Positions 55,974 to 64,000 of a DNA stretch of 64,000 bases are shown piece after piece (the stretch's first letter is position 1; every line of letters begins with the position of its first letter). The notes under the pieces are model-generated. The model saw only the letters and a list, made by a program, of their open reading frames with translations. It was not told the origin of the DNA and searched no databases. Source of the stretch: Marivita cryptomonadis (GTDB taxonomy: Bacteria > Pseudomonadota > Alphaproteobacteria > Rhodobacterales > Rhodobacteraceae); the NCBI RefSeq assembly GCF_002115725.1, contig NZ_JFKD01000003.1:279861-343860 (forward strand), read 5' to 3'. A program made the position numbers and the translations under genes.

Positions 55974-56753
55974 TCATTCGACGCCAATTACGTCCGGTGT
56001 CTGCCATCCCAGATGCTGTCCACCATCGACACAAAGAAGCTGACCAGTGACGCCGGGAGCATCCAGAAAATACCCCAACGCCCCGGTGATATCCGACGTA
56101 TTTGCCCCCCGCTGCAACACCGTGGCCGCGCGCTGCTTTGCAAAATGTGCTTCGCTCTGACGACCTCCGCGCAAGGTTGGGCCGGGGCCAATGGCATTGA
56201 CGCGACACGCCGGTGCCAACGCCTGTGCCGCCGTCTGGGTGAAGGCCCACAGCCCCATCTTGGCGATTGTGTAGGTCATGAACTCCGGCGTCAGCTTGCG
56301 CACCCGCTGGTCGATCATGTTGATCACCAGCCCAGATGCGACGGGTTCGTTCATCTCATCCATCTCGGGCGCGGGAAGTTGCGCTGCGAAACGCTGGGTC
56401 AGCACAAACGGTGCACGCAGGTTGCTTTCCAGATGCCGGTCCCAGCTTTCGCGGGTCGCAGTTTCGACGTTGTCATACTCGAAGATCGACGCATTGTTGA
56501 TGAGCACCGTCAACGGCCCACCGATCCCTGCAACTGCAGCATCGGTCAGGGCTTGGGTCTCGCTCTCGTTCAACAGGTCGGCCTGCACCGTACAGGCGTG
56601 CTGTCCCTTGGCGTGGATCAGGTCTGCCACCTCTTCTGCGGCATCGGCAGAGCTTGCGTAGTGCACAGCGACATCAAAACCGCGATCCGCAAGGTAAAGC
56701 GCCATCGCGCGACCCAGCCGTTTGCCTGCGCCTGTGATCAATGCCTTACTCAT
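55974..56753 (-). CDS. Short-chain dehydrogenase/reductase, pteridine-reductase-like
   Basis: The 259-residue Rossmann enzyme has the cofactor loop TGAGKRLGRAMA (Arg after the glycine suggests NADPH), NNAS near residue 87-90 and catalytic Tyr-x-x-x-Lys in YTIAK. The TGxxKRLG form is typical of pteridine or dihydromonapterin reductases (FolM/PTR1 type), but other carbonyl substrates are possible. It lies in the same direction as the antiporter gene upstream and uvrC downstream. Confidence 0.88.
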   Translation of the reverse strand: MSKALITGAGKRLGRAMALYLADRGFDVAVHYASSADAAEEVADLIHAKGQHACTVQADLLNESETQALTDAAVAGIGGPLTVLINNASIFEYDNVETATRESWDRHLESNLRAPFVLTQRFAAQLPAPEMDEMNEPVASGLVINMIDQRVRKLTPEFMTYTIAKMGLWAFTQTAAQALAPACRVNAIGPGPTLRGGRQSEAHFAKQRAATVLQRGANTSDITGALGYFLDAPGVTGQLLCVDGGQHLGWQTPDVIGVE

Positions 56754-56771
56754 GGGGTCTGCCTTTCGCGC

Positions 56772-57725
56772 TTACATGATGACAAGCGCAATGTAGCCCA
56801 GATAAAGCGCCGACAAGACCACTCCCCAGATACGCGTCAGGTCGCGGGCCAGAAAGACCAGCGGGAAGATCAAGAGCGATGCCCCCAGCATCACCCAAAG
56901 GTCAAAGCGCAGGAATTCGGGATCGACCGGGATCGGCGCGATCAGGGATGCGACGCCGATGATGGCCAGCAGGTTAAACATGTTCGAGCCGATCACATTG
57001 CCCAGCGCCACATCCGCCTGACGCCGCAGCGCCGCCATAACGGTCGTTGCCAGTTCCGGCAGCGACGTGCCCAAAGCGACCAGGGTCAAGCCGATCACCG
57101 TGTCGCTGACGCCAAAGATCGTCGCAATTTCGACCGCGCTGTCGACAAGAAGATCCGCACCAAGCGGCAAACCGACAAGGCCCAAGGCGAGGTAGAGAAT
57201 AATCTTCCACCAAGGCATGTCCGGGTCGGCGCCTTCGGGTTCTTCTTCATCATCCGCGTCCTTACCAGCGCGCCTGTGGGCCAACGCCTCGCGCATGGCA
57301 TCACCAAGGATCACCGCGAGGACGACCAGCAACACGATACCTGCGGTCCAATCAAACACGCCCCGGAACGCCAGCGCGATAAACAGCACCGACGATGCCA
57401 ACATGATCACATAGCTTTTGCGTGTGTCGCATTCGCTGGTGTGCATCACCGCAAGCAAGGCGGGAATGCCCAATACCAGAAGGACATTGGCCGTGTTCGA
57501 CCCAACCACGTTCCCAAGCGCGATGCCCGGAACGTTTTCCATCGCCGCCTTGATCGAGATGAGAAGTTCCGGCGCAGAGGTTCCAAAGGCAACCACGGTC
57601 AGGCTGACGATCAAAGCAGGGATGCCGATGCGCAACGACAGGTTCACCGCACCTTTGACCAGCGCATCGCCTGCCAAAAGCAGGATCACCAATCCGATGA
57701 CCACACCTCCCCAGATCATCATCAT
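56772..57725 (-). CDS. Calcium/sodium antiporter (CaCA, YrbG type)
   Basis: The 317-residue membrane protein has the two inverted alpha repeats of cation exchangers, VAFGTSAPELLISIKAAMEN and ALGTSLPELATTVMAALRRQ, separated by an acidic loop (DADDEEEPEGADPD). It exchanges Ca2+ for Na+ or H+ at the inner membrane. Three consecutive ATG codons (57725, 57722, 57719) can start it; I list the first. A frame reaching 57848 is not needed. Confidence 0.92.
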   Translation of the reverse strand: MMMIWGGVVIGLVILLLAGDALVKGAVNLSLRIGIPALIVSLTVVAFGTSAPELLISIKAAMENVPGIALGNVVGSNTANVLLVLGIPALLAVMHTSECDTRKSYVIMLASSVLFIALAFRGVFDWTAGIVLLVVLAVILGDAMREALAHRRAGKDADDEEEPEGADPDMPWWKIILYLALGLVGLPLGADLLVDSAVEIATIFGVSDTVIGLTLVALGTSLPELATTVMAALRRQADVALGNVIGSNMFNLLAIIGVASLIAPIPVDPEFLRFDLWVMLGASLLIFPLVFLARDLTRIWGVVLSALYLGYIALVIM

Positions 57726-57726
57726 G

Positions 57727-57906
57727 TCAGCTTGCCTTTCCGGTACACGGGCATGGCCCTTTGCCAATGCGATAGCGTCCGCATTTGCGGCACTTGGCAC
57801 TGGCCAGACGTTTCGCACCGGGGATGCGCAGTTTGCCGAACATGGCAAGCACAGCGATGAAGACGAGGAAGAGAATAACGATCTTGCTGATCACGTCAGA
57901 GCCCAT
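57727..57906 (-). CDS. Small membrane protein with four-cysteine zinc-ribbon-like tail
   Basis: The 59-residue protein starts MGSDVISKIVILFLVFIAVLA, a single membrane helix, and ends with a cysteine cluster (KCRKCGRYRIGKGPCPC). The CxxC...CxC spacing is like a one-metal ribbon. Its start overlaps the SppA-like gene by 11 bases and its end is one base from the antiporter start, which supports real translation. Function unknown. Confidence 0.75.
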   Translation of the reverse strand: MGSDVISKIVILFLVFIAVLAMFGKLRIPGAKRLASAKCRKCGRYRIGKGPCPCTGKAS

Positions 57907-58693
57907 ACCGCGCGAACTCGGCACGCTCTTCAATGACGCTGAGTGCGTCGTCGGTGAGTTTCGCGCCGAAACGGCTGAGGAAGGGACGGCGTTGTTCGTA
58001 GCGGCGGAACTTTACCTTGTCGCCGAACCGCTCCTTCATCGCTGGAACGAGGTGTCCGATGTGATCCGCAAGACCGACATCGACTGCGCCCTGTCCTACC
58101 CAGATTTCACCCGTAAAAAGGTCAGGATTGTCAGCGAGCTTTTCGCCACGACCGGTTTTGACCTGAGTGATGAAGGTTTCGTGCAACTGACCCAGCAGCT
58201 TGTTCAGCCGTGCCACGTCGTCTTCGCTTTCGGGGCGGAACGGGTCGAGCATGGATTTGGATTTGCCAGCCGTGTAGACGCGCCGTTCGATGCCCTGTCG
58301 TTGCAGAAAGACGTGCGCGCCGAACCCGGCAGAGATCACGCCGATGGAACCGAGGATAGACGCAGGATCAGCATAGATTTCATCCGCCGCACTTGCGATC
58401 CAGTAGCCACCGGACGCGGCCACGTCTTCGACAAAGGCGTAGACAGGCACTTCGGTTTCATCGGCCAGTCGCCGAATGCGCGCTCCGATCAAAGAGCTTT
58501 GGACCGGCGATCCACCTGGCGAATTGATCTCGATCGCCACAGCGGCGGGCTTGCCCTTGCGAAACGCTTTCTCGAGAAGAGAGCGGAGGCTTGCGTCGCT
58601 CAGAGTCCCGCGAGACCCTGCCGCAATCGTTCCTTGCATCCGAACAACAGCGACGGTGGGGTTGGATTTCACAAATGGGATAAAACGCTTCAT
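57896..58693 (-). CDS. S49 family signal-peptide peptidase (SppA-like)
   Basis: The 265-residue serine peptidase contains AIEINSPGGSPVQSS, the nucleophile in AASGGYWIAS and the lysine in YTAGKSKSMLDPF, the Ser-Lys dyad of S49. It would degrade membrane-inserted signal peptides in the periplasm. The N-terminus KRFIPFVKSNPTVAVVRMQG has no strong membrane helix. The start at 58693 is preferred to the longer frame (58786), whose extra residues do not look coding. It leads an operon with the small cysteine-tail protein and the antiporter. Confidence 0.9.
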   Translation of the reverse strand: MKRFIPFVKSNPTVAVVRMQGTIAAGSRGTLSDASLRSLLEKAFRKGKPAAVAIEINSPGGSPVQSSLIGARIRRLADETEVPVYAFVEDVAASGGYWIASAADEIYADPASILGSIGVISAGFGAHVFLQRQGIERRVYTAGKSKSMLDPFRPESEDDVARLNKLLGQLHETFITQVKTGRGEKLADNPDLFTGEIWVGQGAVDVGLADHIGHLVPAMKERFGDKVKFRRYEQRRPFLSRFGAKLTDDALSVIEERAEFARYGL

Positions 58694-58795
58694 ATGGGCC
58701 CATGTAGAATGTGGGTGGGGGGCATACAAGGCATCGCAAGAAATATGGCGGCCCTGTGGGACGTGGGACGCAGAGGGAAAAGGCACCCTTTATGA

Positions 58796-58823
58796 CCTAT
58801 TGTTTCGCACGCGAAACAATAGG
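58796..58823. promoter_or_regulatory. 28-base palindrome in the sppA/lysR intergenic region
   Basis: CCTATTGTTTCGC (58796-58808) and GCGAAACAATAGG (58811-58823) are perfect 13-base arms around AC. It stands between two divergent promoters and could be an operator. Confidence 0.55.
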
Positions 58824-58956
58824 GCCGAAGCGGCCCCATTAACCCTATGTGAACTTTTGTGTAATTCCGGGTGCCCTGCGCGGAAACAGGCATCACAAAA
58901 TGATCGCCAATCAATTTATCGTTTTGCGCCGTGGCTGATAAATTCTATGAAAGCCC

Positions 58957-59835
58957 ATGACCTTCGATCAGATCCGGACTTTCCTGTGGGTGGCACGTCT
59001 GGGAGGGTTTCGCAAAGCCGCCGACAAGCTGCATTTGTCTCAGCCCGCCGTGTCGACACGCATCTCCAATCTCGAACAAGAACTCAAGGTTCCGCTTTTT
59101 GAGCGCGGATCAGGCGAGTTGATCCTGACAAAGCATGGCACGCTGCTTTTGTCCTATGCGGAACAGATGCTGTTCGTCGAAGAAGAGATCAAACAGCGCG
59201 TCGCGAACCCGTCGGAAACCGAAGGCCTGTTCCGCGTTGGTGCGTCGGAAACCATCGCGCAGGCGTGGTTGCCGGAATTCCTCAAGACGTTCAGCGAACA
59301 CTACCCAAGGGTGAATGTCGATCTTACGGTCGATATTTCGTTGAACTTGCGATCTGCCTTGCTGGAACGCAGTCTTGACCTTGCGCTTTTGATGGGGCCG
59401 ATTTCGGAGTTTTCGGTCGAGAACGTACCTTTGCCGACCTTTGATCTTCACTGGTATCGGTCAACGTCGAACCCGCAGACGGACCTGAGCAAAATCCCGG
59501 TCATTTCCTATGCCAGCAAGACGCGGCCTTACCGCGAACTGACGTCGGAACTGTCCCGCCGCGTAGGGCCGAAGCTGCGCATTTATACGTCAGCATCCTT
59601 GTCTGCGAGTCTCAAGATGATTGCGGCGGGAATCGCGGTTGGACCCTACCCCCGCGCTCTGGCCGATGATTTCCTGAAGTCCGGGCAGATCGTGGAATTC
59701 GATCCGGGGTTTCATCCGCAGCCCTTGGCCTTCACCGCATCCTACCTGTCGGAGCCGCGCAGCTTTCTTGTTGAAAGAAGTGCAGAATTCGCGCGTGAGG
59801 TGGCTTTGAAGTGGGACAGATCTCACCCCAAGTAG
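58957..59835 (+). CDS. LysR family transcriptional regulator
   Basis: The 292-residue regulator has the N-terminal winged helix (FRKAADKLHLSQPAVSTRISNLEQ) and a C-terminal effector domain beginning about residue 90 (LFRVGASETIAQAWLPEFL). It is followed in the same direction by the cyclase-TRAP-oxoprolinase operon and is probably its activator. An AT-rich region with a LysR-type dyad lies right behind its stop codon. Confidence 0.92.
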   Translation: MTFDQIRTFLWVARLGGFRKAADKLHLSQPAVSTRISNLEQELKVPLFERGSGELILTKHGTLLLSYAEQMLFVEEEIKQRVANPSETEGLFRVGASETIAQAWLPEFLKTFSEHYPRVNVDLTVDISLNLRSALLERSLDLALLMGPISEFSVENVPLPTFDLHWYRSTSNPQTDLSKIPVISYASKTRPYRELTSELSRRVGPKLRIYTSASLSASLKMIAAGIAVGPYPRALADDFLKSGQIVEFDPGFHPQPLAFTASYLSEPRSFLVERSAEFAREVALKWDRSHPK

Positions 59836-59881
59836 ATCAATTATTTTTATCGTTATTGATATAAAATGATAATTTGCATGA
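59836..59881. promoter_or_regulatory. LysR-type dyad and AT-rich promoter region
   Basis: ATCAAT (59836-59841) and ATTGAT (59855-59860) form a dyad with 13 bases between, in a very AT-rich stretch about 70-95 bases before the cyclase gene. The position suits the neighbouring LysR protein. Confidence 0.5.
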
Positions 59882-59929
59882 AAACAAGCGGCCGTGTGAT
59901 GGTTCAGCATCCAAGCAAAGGACCGCTCG

Positions 59930-60754
59930 ATGGCAGAAGAGTCTGTTTCGCATTCCAGTCTGATTGGCGCCCCGCCCACTGAGGTTCGGGCCGCTATCCG
60001 TCGCGGTGCCTATGCCGGACATACGGCTGGTCTGGCCGCCGGTTACCTGCAATGCAACCTTGCCATTCTGCCGGAACGCTATGCTTTGGATTTTCTGCGG
60101 TTCTGCCAGCGCAACCCAAAGCCCTGCCCGGTTGTCGGCGTTGGAGATACAGGCGATCCGCAGATGCGGACACTGGGGCGGGACATCGACATTCGCACGG
60201 ATGTGTCAAAGTACCGTGTCTTTCGCGACGGTGCATTCAGTGAGGAAGTGACGGATATCAGCAATGTCTGGGCCGATGATCTTGTGACTGTCGCGCTTGG
60301 CTGTTCGTTCACTTTCGAAAACGCGCTGATGCGCAACGATATCCCGGTACGCCATATCGAGAGCGGGCGAAATGTGCCGATGTTCCGAACCAGCATCGAC
60401 CTTGTGCCTGCAGGGCCCTTCGGCGGAGAGATGGTGGTGACGATGCGCCCAATCCCCGAGCATCAGATTGAGCAGACCCGCGCAATCTGTGCCCGCTATC
60501 CGCAGGCGCATGGCGCGCCGATTGCCAGTGGTGATCCGGCCAAGATTGGCATTCCCGATCTGTCCCGTCCCGATTGGGGGGATGCGGTCGAAATCCACGA
60601 TGGCGAAGTGCCGGTCTACTGGGCCTGTGGCGTGACCCCGCAAAACGTTCTTCTGGCGGCTGGACTGCCGCTCTGCATCACGCATTCGCCAGGGCACATG
60701 CTGATCGCGGATGTGGCTGAAGATGCCGAGACCACAATCCTGAAACAAACATAA
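59930..60754 (+). CDS. D-glutamate cyclase-like protein (DUF1445 / putative hydro-lyase)
   Basis: The 274-residue protein matches the DUF1445 (UPF0317, putative hydro-lyase) family: HTAGLAAGYLQCNLAILP, PCPVVGVGDTGDP, DLVTVALGCSFTFENALM and the ending THSPGHMLI. The mammalian relative is reported as D-glutamate cyclase, converting D-glutamate to 5-oxo-D-proline. A 5-oxoprolinase subunit in the same operon supports that reaction here, by inference. It heads the operon after the lysR gene. Confidence 0.85.
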   Translation: MAEESVSHSSLIGAPPTEVRAAIRRGAYAGHTAGLAAGYLQCNLAILPERYALDFLRFCQRNPKPCPVVGVGDTGDPQMRTLGRDIDIRTDVSKYRVFRDGAFSEEVTDISNVWADDLVTVALGCSFTFENALMRNDIPVRHIESGRNVPMFRTSIDLVPAGPFGGEMVVTMRPIPEHQIEQTRAICARYPQAHGAPIASGDPAKIGIPDLSRPDWGDAVEIHDGEVPVYWACGVTPQNVLLAAGLPLCITHSPGHMLIADVAEDAETTILKQT

Positions 60755-60780
60755 AACCGATCCAACAAGGAGACCAAACA

Positions 60781-61812
60781 ATGAAAAAATCATTCGCCTT
60801 TCTGATGGCCAGCACCGTGTGTGCCACACCTGTCTTTGCCGAAACCCTGTCTGTCGTGGGAAGCTGGTCCAGCCTGCCGCTGCACAACCAGTACGAAGCC
60901 CCGTTCTGGAGCGAAACGCTGCCTGCTGCATCGGGTGGTGATCTGACCGTGGAACTGACCACGCACAACCAGATGAGCCTTGGACTGGGCGACATCTATC
61001 CTTTGCTGGGTCAGGGCGTTTACGACGTGGCGATGACCGTGGCGGATTATGCCGTGGCCGATGCGCCCGAGCTGGAAGGTCTGGATGTGCCGCTGATCGC
61101 GCTTACTGCGGACGAAGCGCGCGCGATGGTGGATGCGGCCCGCCCGATGGTAACCGACATTTACCACGACCGGTTCAACAGCCATGTTCTGGCAATTGCG
61201 CCCTATCCGCCGCAGGTCGTGTTCTGCAATCACGAGATTTCCAACCTTGCCGATCTGGAAGGTTTGAAAGTGCGGGCCTCTGGTCGCATGACCGCCAAGC
61301 TGCTTGAGGCGCTGGGGGCCGAGGGCGTGAACGTGTCCTTCGCCGAAGTGCCGGGCGCGTTGCAGAATGGCGTTGTCGATTGTGCTGTCACGGGTGCCGG
61401 GTCGGGCTACAGCGCGGGCTGGTGGGAAGTGTCGACGCACCTGCTGCCGATCCCGCTGGGTGGCTGGGATTCGGTCGTGACGGCGATCAACCTCGACAAG
61501 TGGAACAGCCTGTCGGACGCTCAGAAGGCGCTGATCGAAAGCGAGATCAAATCCGGCTTCGAAGACCCCGCATGGGCCAGTGCGCAGGATGCGCTTGTCA
61601 ACGACATCGCCTGCCTGACCGGCAATGGCGACTGCCCGTCGGGTGACGCGCGGTCGATGACGTTGGTCGAGGTAAGCGACGCCGATTTCGAGCGCGCACG
61701 GGATATCCTGACCAGCGAAGTGCTGCCCGAATGGGCCGAGCGCGCTGGCGGTGACTGGGCCGCGCGTTGGAACGACAGCGTTGGCAAAGTTGTCGGCGTG
61801 ACGATCAACTAA
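60781..61812 (+). CDS. TRAP transporter substrate-binding protein
   Basis: The 343-residue DctP-type protein has a signal peptide (KSFAFLMASTVCATPVFA) and the conserved carboxylate-binding arginine region LEGLKVRASGRMTAKLLEAL near residue 160. It binds an organic acid in the periplasm. From context, oxoproline or glutamate-like acids are candidates. An AAGGAGA ribosome binding site precedes the start. Confidence 0.93.
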   Translation: MKKSFAFLMASTVCATPVFAETLSVVGSWSSLPLHNQYEAPFWSETLPAASGGDLTVELTTHNQMSLGLGDIYPLLGQGVYDVAMTVADYAVADAPELEGLDVPLIALTADEARAMVDAARPMVTDIYHDRFNSHVLAIAPYPPQVVFCNHEISNLADLEGLKVRASGRMTAKLLEALGAEGVNVSFAEVPGALQNGVVDCAVTGAGSGYSAGWWEVSTHLLPIPLGGWDSVVTAINLDKWNSLSDAQKALIESEIKSGFEDPAWASAQDALVNDIACLTGNGDCPSGDARSMTLVEVSDADFERARDILTSEVLPEWAERAGGDWAARWNDSVGKVVGVTIN

Positions 61813-61846
61813 GCCAACCCCGAAACCACCAAGGGACGTGCCGAAA

Positions 61847-62395
61847 ATGGAACTGAAGATGATCGACGGACTGCGCCGGATCAACCGAGGGGTCGCCCTT
61901 GTAGTGGGTCTTGGCCTGTTGCTCTGCGCGGCGTTCGTGCTGACCGATATCATCATGCGCCAGATCGGCACGTCGCTTGGCGGCACCGAAGAGATCGCGG
62001 GCTACGCCATGGCGCTCGCGACCTCTTGGGGCATGTCCTTTACGCTCTTGGAGTTGGGACATGTCCGTATCGACCTGCTGCGCAGCCGCGCGGGGTCGTT
62101 TGTGCGAGCGCTGTTCGATGTGTTTTCGATGGTCGTCATGTCGGGAGTGATCATCACCATCGCGATCAAGTCATGGCCTGTGCTGGAACGGTCGTTGGTC
62201 AACGGATCGCGGGCCAATACGCCGCTTGAGACTCCGCTGGCCTGGGTGCAGGCACCGTGGTTTGCCGGGTGGGTGTGGTTTGCGCTGATGTCGACGCTGG
62301 TGACATTTGCGGCGCTGAGTCTGTTGATCAAGCGTCGTCACGAAGAGACCGAGGCCTTTGTCGGGGCCTTCGCGGAACAGGACAGCCTGCAATGA
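61847..62395 (+). CDS. TRAP transporter small permease
   Basis: The 182-residue DctQ-type protein has four membrane helices (VALVVGLGLLLCAAFVLTDI being the first) and the typical GGTEEIAGYAMALATSWGMS segment. The ATG at 61847 is preferred to a GTG at 61838. Its stop overlaps the large permease start (ATGA). Confidence 0.9.
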   Translation: MELKMIDGLRRINRGVALVVGLGLLLCAAFVLTDIIMRQIGTSLGGTEEIAGYAMALATSWGMSFTLLELGHVRIDLLRSRAGSFVRALFDVFSMVVMSGVIITIAIKSWPVLERSLVNGSRANTPLETPLAWVQAPWFAGWVWFALMSTLVTFAALSLLIKRRHEETEAFVGAFAEQDSLQ

Positions 62396-63675
62396 TCTTT
62401 TATGTCTCTGTTGGGCTTTTGGGCCTCTTGTCCCTGTCGATTCCCGTCGGGATTGTGCTTTTCCTGCTCGGGTTCGGAATCGACACGTTCTTTTCCAGCT
62501 TCCCGCTGACGCGGGGCTTGGGCAACATGGTGTGGTCGGCCTCGAATTCAGCCACGCTGATCGCCATTCCGTTCTTTGTGCTGCTGGGCGAGATTCTTGT
62601 CCGCAGCGGTGTTGCCACCCGCACCTATGCGGCGCTGGATCGCTGGGTGTCGTGGCTGCCGGGTGGATTGGTGCATGCCAATATCGCAACGGCGACGATG
62701 TTTTCAGCCACATCGGGATCGTCGGTGGCCACTGCCGCGACTGTCGCCACCGTGGCGATGCCGCAGGCTGAAAAACTGGGCTACGATCCCAAGCTCTTTT
62801 CCGGCGCTATCGCGGCAGGCGGCACATTGGGCATCATGATCCCGCCGTCGATCAACTTGATCGTCTATGGCTTCCTGACCCAGTCTTCGATCCCGCAGTT
62901 GTTTCTGGCCGGGCTGATCCCCGGTCTGGCGCTGGCGGTTGCGTTCATGGCGATCACGGCTGTGATCTGCCTGATCCGTCCGAACCTTGGCGGTGTGCGG
63001 CGCACGTTTCCGTTTCCGCAGATGCTGCGAGCGTTGATTGATCTGGTTCCAATCCTGATCCTGTTCGGCCTGATCGTCGGCTCGATCTATCGCGGCTGGG
63101 CCACCCCGACTGAGGCGGCTGCCGTGGGTGTGGCCGGGGCGCTGATCATCGCGCTTGTCTTTGGTGGCGTGTCCTGGGGCATGCTGACCGAGAGTCTGAT
63201 GGGCACGGTGAAGATCACCTCGATGATCATGCTGATCGTCATCGGCGCGTCGTTTCTCAACTTTACACTGGCCTCGGCGGGGTTGGGCCGCGAATTGACC
63301 GAGTTCATGACCGGGTTGGGTCTGACTCCGCTCAAGACGATCCTTGTGGTGGTGGTGCTTTACATCGTGCTTGGGTTCTTCATCGAAACGCTGTCGCTGA
63401 TGGTGGTGACGATCCCGATCATCGTGCCGCTGGTTGTGGCGCAGGGCTATGACGTGATCTGGTTCGGCATCCTGATGATCGTGCTGATCGAAATGGCGCT
63501 GATCACGCCGCCCGTCGGGTTGAACCTCTATGTGGTTCAAGGCGCGCGAAAATCAGGATCGTTGAACGAGGTGATGCTTGGGGCACTGCCCTATTGCCTG
63601 ACCATGCTTGCCATGGCGTTCCTGTTGATCGCGTTTCCAAGCATCGCACTCTTTCTGCCAAACGCGCTGCAATAG
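62392..63675 (+). CDS. TRAP transporter large permease
   Basis: The 427-residue DctM-type protein has about a dozen helices with FSATSGSSVATAATVATVAM and GGTLGIMIPPSINLIVYG, the family's hallmark loops. It uses the sodium gradient to import the acid delivered by the substrate protein. The ATG at 62392 lies in the stop codon of the small permease gene. Confidence 0.94.
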   Translation: MIFYVSVGLLGLLSLSIPVGIVLFLLGFGIDTFFSSFPLTRGLGNMVWSASNSATLIAIPFFVLLGEILVRSGVATRTYAALDRWVSWLPGGLVHANIATATMFSATSGSSVATAATVATVAMPQAEKLGYDPKLFSGAIAAGGTLGIMIPPSINLIVYGFLTQSSIPQLFLAGLIPGLALAVAFMAITAVICLIRPNLGGVRRTFPFPQMLRALIDLVPILILFGLIVGSIYRGWATPTEAAAVGVAGALIIALVFGGVSWGMLTESLMGTVKITSMIMLIVIGASFLNFTLASAGLGRELTEFMTGLGLTPLKTILVVVVLYIVLGFFIETLSLMVVTIPIIVPLVVAQGYDVIWFGILMIVLIEMALITPPVGLNLYVVQGARKSGSLNEVMLGALPYCLTMLAMAFLLIAFPSIALFLPNALQ

Positions 63676-63715
63676 CCATCACCCACCCTTTTTGTTCGTC
63701 TGAATGAGGTCCATC

Positions 63716-64000
63716 ATGGAACCCTGGTTCAAACCTGTTGCCGATCATGCGCTGCTGGTCTGCTTTTCCGAAACCCATGACGAGCGCGCGCATGCCCGGG
63801 TCGTTGCGCTTGACAAGGTCATTGCGGCAAACCCGCCAGCGGGGATGATCGAAACAGTTCCCGCGCTGGTCAATCTGCTGGTGAGTTTCGATGTCAGCAT
63901 AACGGATCATGACAGGGTCGCAGCGCATGTGCGCGAGTTGCTCAAGGATGTTACCGCAGACAAGATCGCAGGCCAGATGCGGCGCGTGCAAGTGTGCTTC
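63716..64000 (+). CDS. pxpB: 5-oxoprolinase subunit PxpB-like, N-terminal part (cut by window edge)
   Basis: The first 95 codons are inside the window and the frame runs off its end. MEPWFKPVADHALLVCFSE followed by HARVVALDKVI and GMIETVPALVNLLVSFD matches the KipI/PxpB family, the smaller subunit of bacterial 5-oxoprolinase (formerly annotated as allophanate hydrolase subunit 1). PxpC should follow outside the window. Confidence 0.8.
   Translation, partial: MEPWFKPVADHALLVCFSETHDERAHARVVALDKVIAANPPAGMIETVPALVNLLVSFDVSITDHDRVAAHVRELLKDVTADKIAGQMRRVQVCF

Overview
The window is chromosomal DNA of a marine alphaproteobacterium of the order Rhodobacterales (Roseobacter group). This is inferred from gene content and order: a split ATP synthase F0 operon with both b and b' subunits and an AtpI protein, the leuS-lptE-holA block, an RpoH-type heat-shock sigma factor, TRAP transporters, a BMP-type nucleoside ABC transporter, a DUF4214/RTX-like protein, and several small families familiar from this order (DUF3576, TIGR02186). 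Most of the window is GC-rich, tightly packed housekeeping sequence with many 1-17 bp gene overlaps.

Layout. 1-7.1 kb: 5' end of a formate dehydrogenase alpha gene, a glutathione S-transferase, then leuS-lptE-holA on the minus strand, a divergent glycosyltransferase and a DUF3576 lipoprotein. 7.4-13.2 kb: the accessory region. An intact porin gene is followed by about 3.9 kb of compositionally distinct DNA with two tyrosine recombinase genes, a small DUF6626-like gene and several sets of repeats. It ends inside the signal-peptide codons of a second, closely related porin that has no start codon. 13.3-18.1 kb: a TPR-sulfotransferase, a YggS protein and the ATP synthase F0 operon. 18.3-32.5 kb: regulator, peptidase, MoeB-like, dut, coaBC, chaN, rpoH, GST, yifB/comM, gshB, yraN, rsmI and an LpoA-like lipoprotein. 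32.5-41.3 kb: glnD, a DUF4214 protein, an orphan Phd-like antitoxin, murJ, a rhomboid-like protein without catalytic residues, and trpS. 41.3-51 kb: VOC protein, a cluster of four hairpins, an aminotransferase, a universal stress protein, nfuA-tsaB-rimI, and a BMP/ABC nucleoside importer. 51-58.7 kb: TSUP transporter with its TIGR02186 partner, thioesterase, uvrC, a short-chain reductase, a Ca/Na antiporter and an SppA-like peptidase. 58.9-64 kb: a LysR-controlled operon with a D-glutamate cyclase-like protein, a TRAP transporter and a 5-oxoprolinase subunit.

The main discovery candidate is the 7.4-12.3 kb segment. The 15-bp sequence TCTTCTTGCTTCCAC occurs at both ends (7424-7438 and 12263-12277), each time at the same position and in the same reading frame of a porin signal-peptide sequence. 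The simplest reading is a site-specific integrative element of about 4.84 kb. It recombines into the 5' end of the host porin gene, splices its own promoterless and startless porin onto the host promoter, ribosome binding site and start codon, and leaves the native porin headless downstream. Excision would restore the native porin. I know of no described element class that works this way. The element also carries a pair of structured repeats with compensatory stem changes, an iteron-like cluster and mutually exclusive hairpins.

Other notable points are an Irr-type iron box before nfuA, a CtrA-type site before uvrC, a cluster of GTACGG motifs between murJ and an antitoxin gene, a long acidic tail on the nucleoside ABC ATPase, and the genetic linkage of D-glutamate cyclase with TRAP transport and 5-oxoprolinase.
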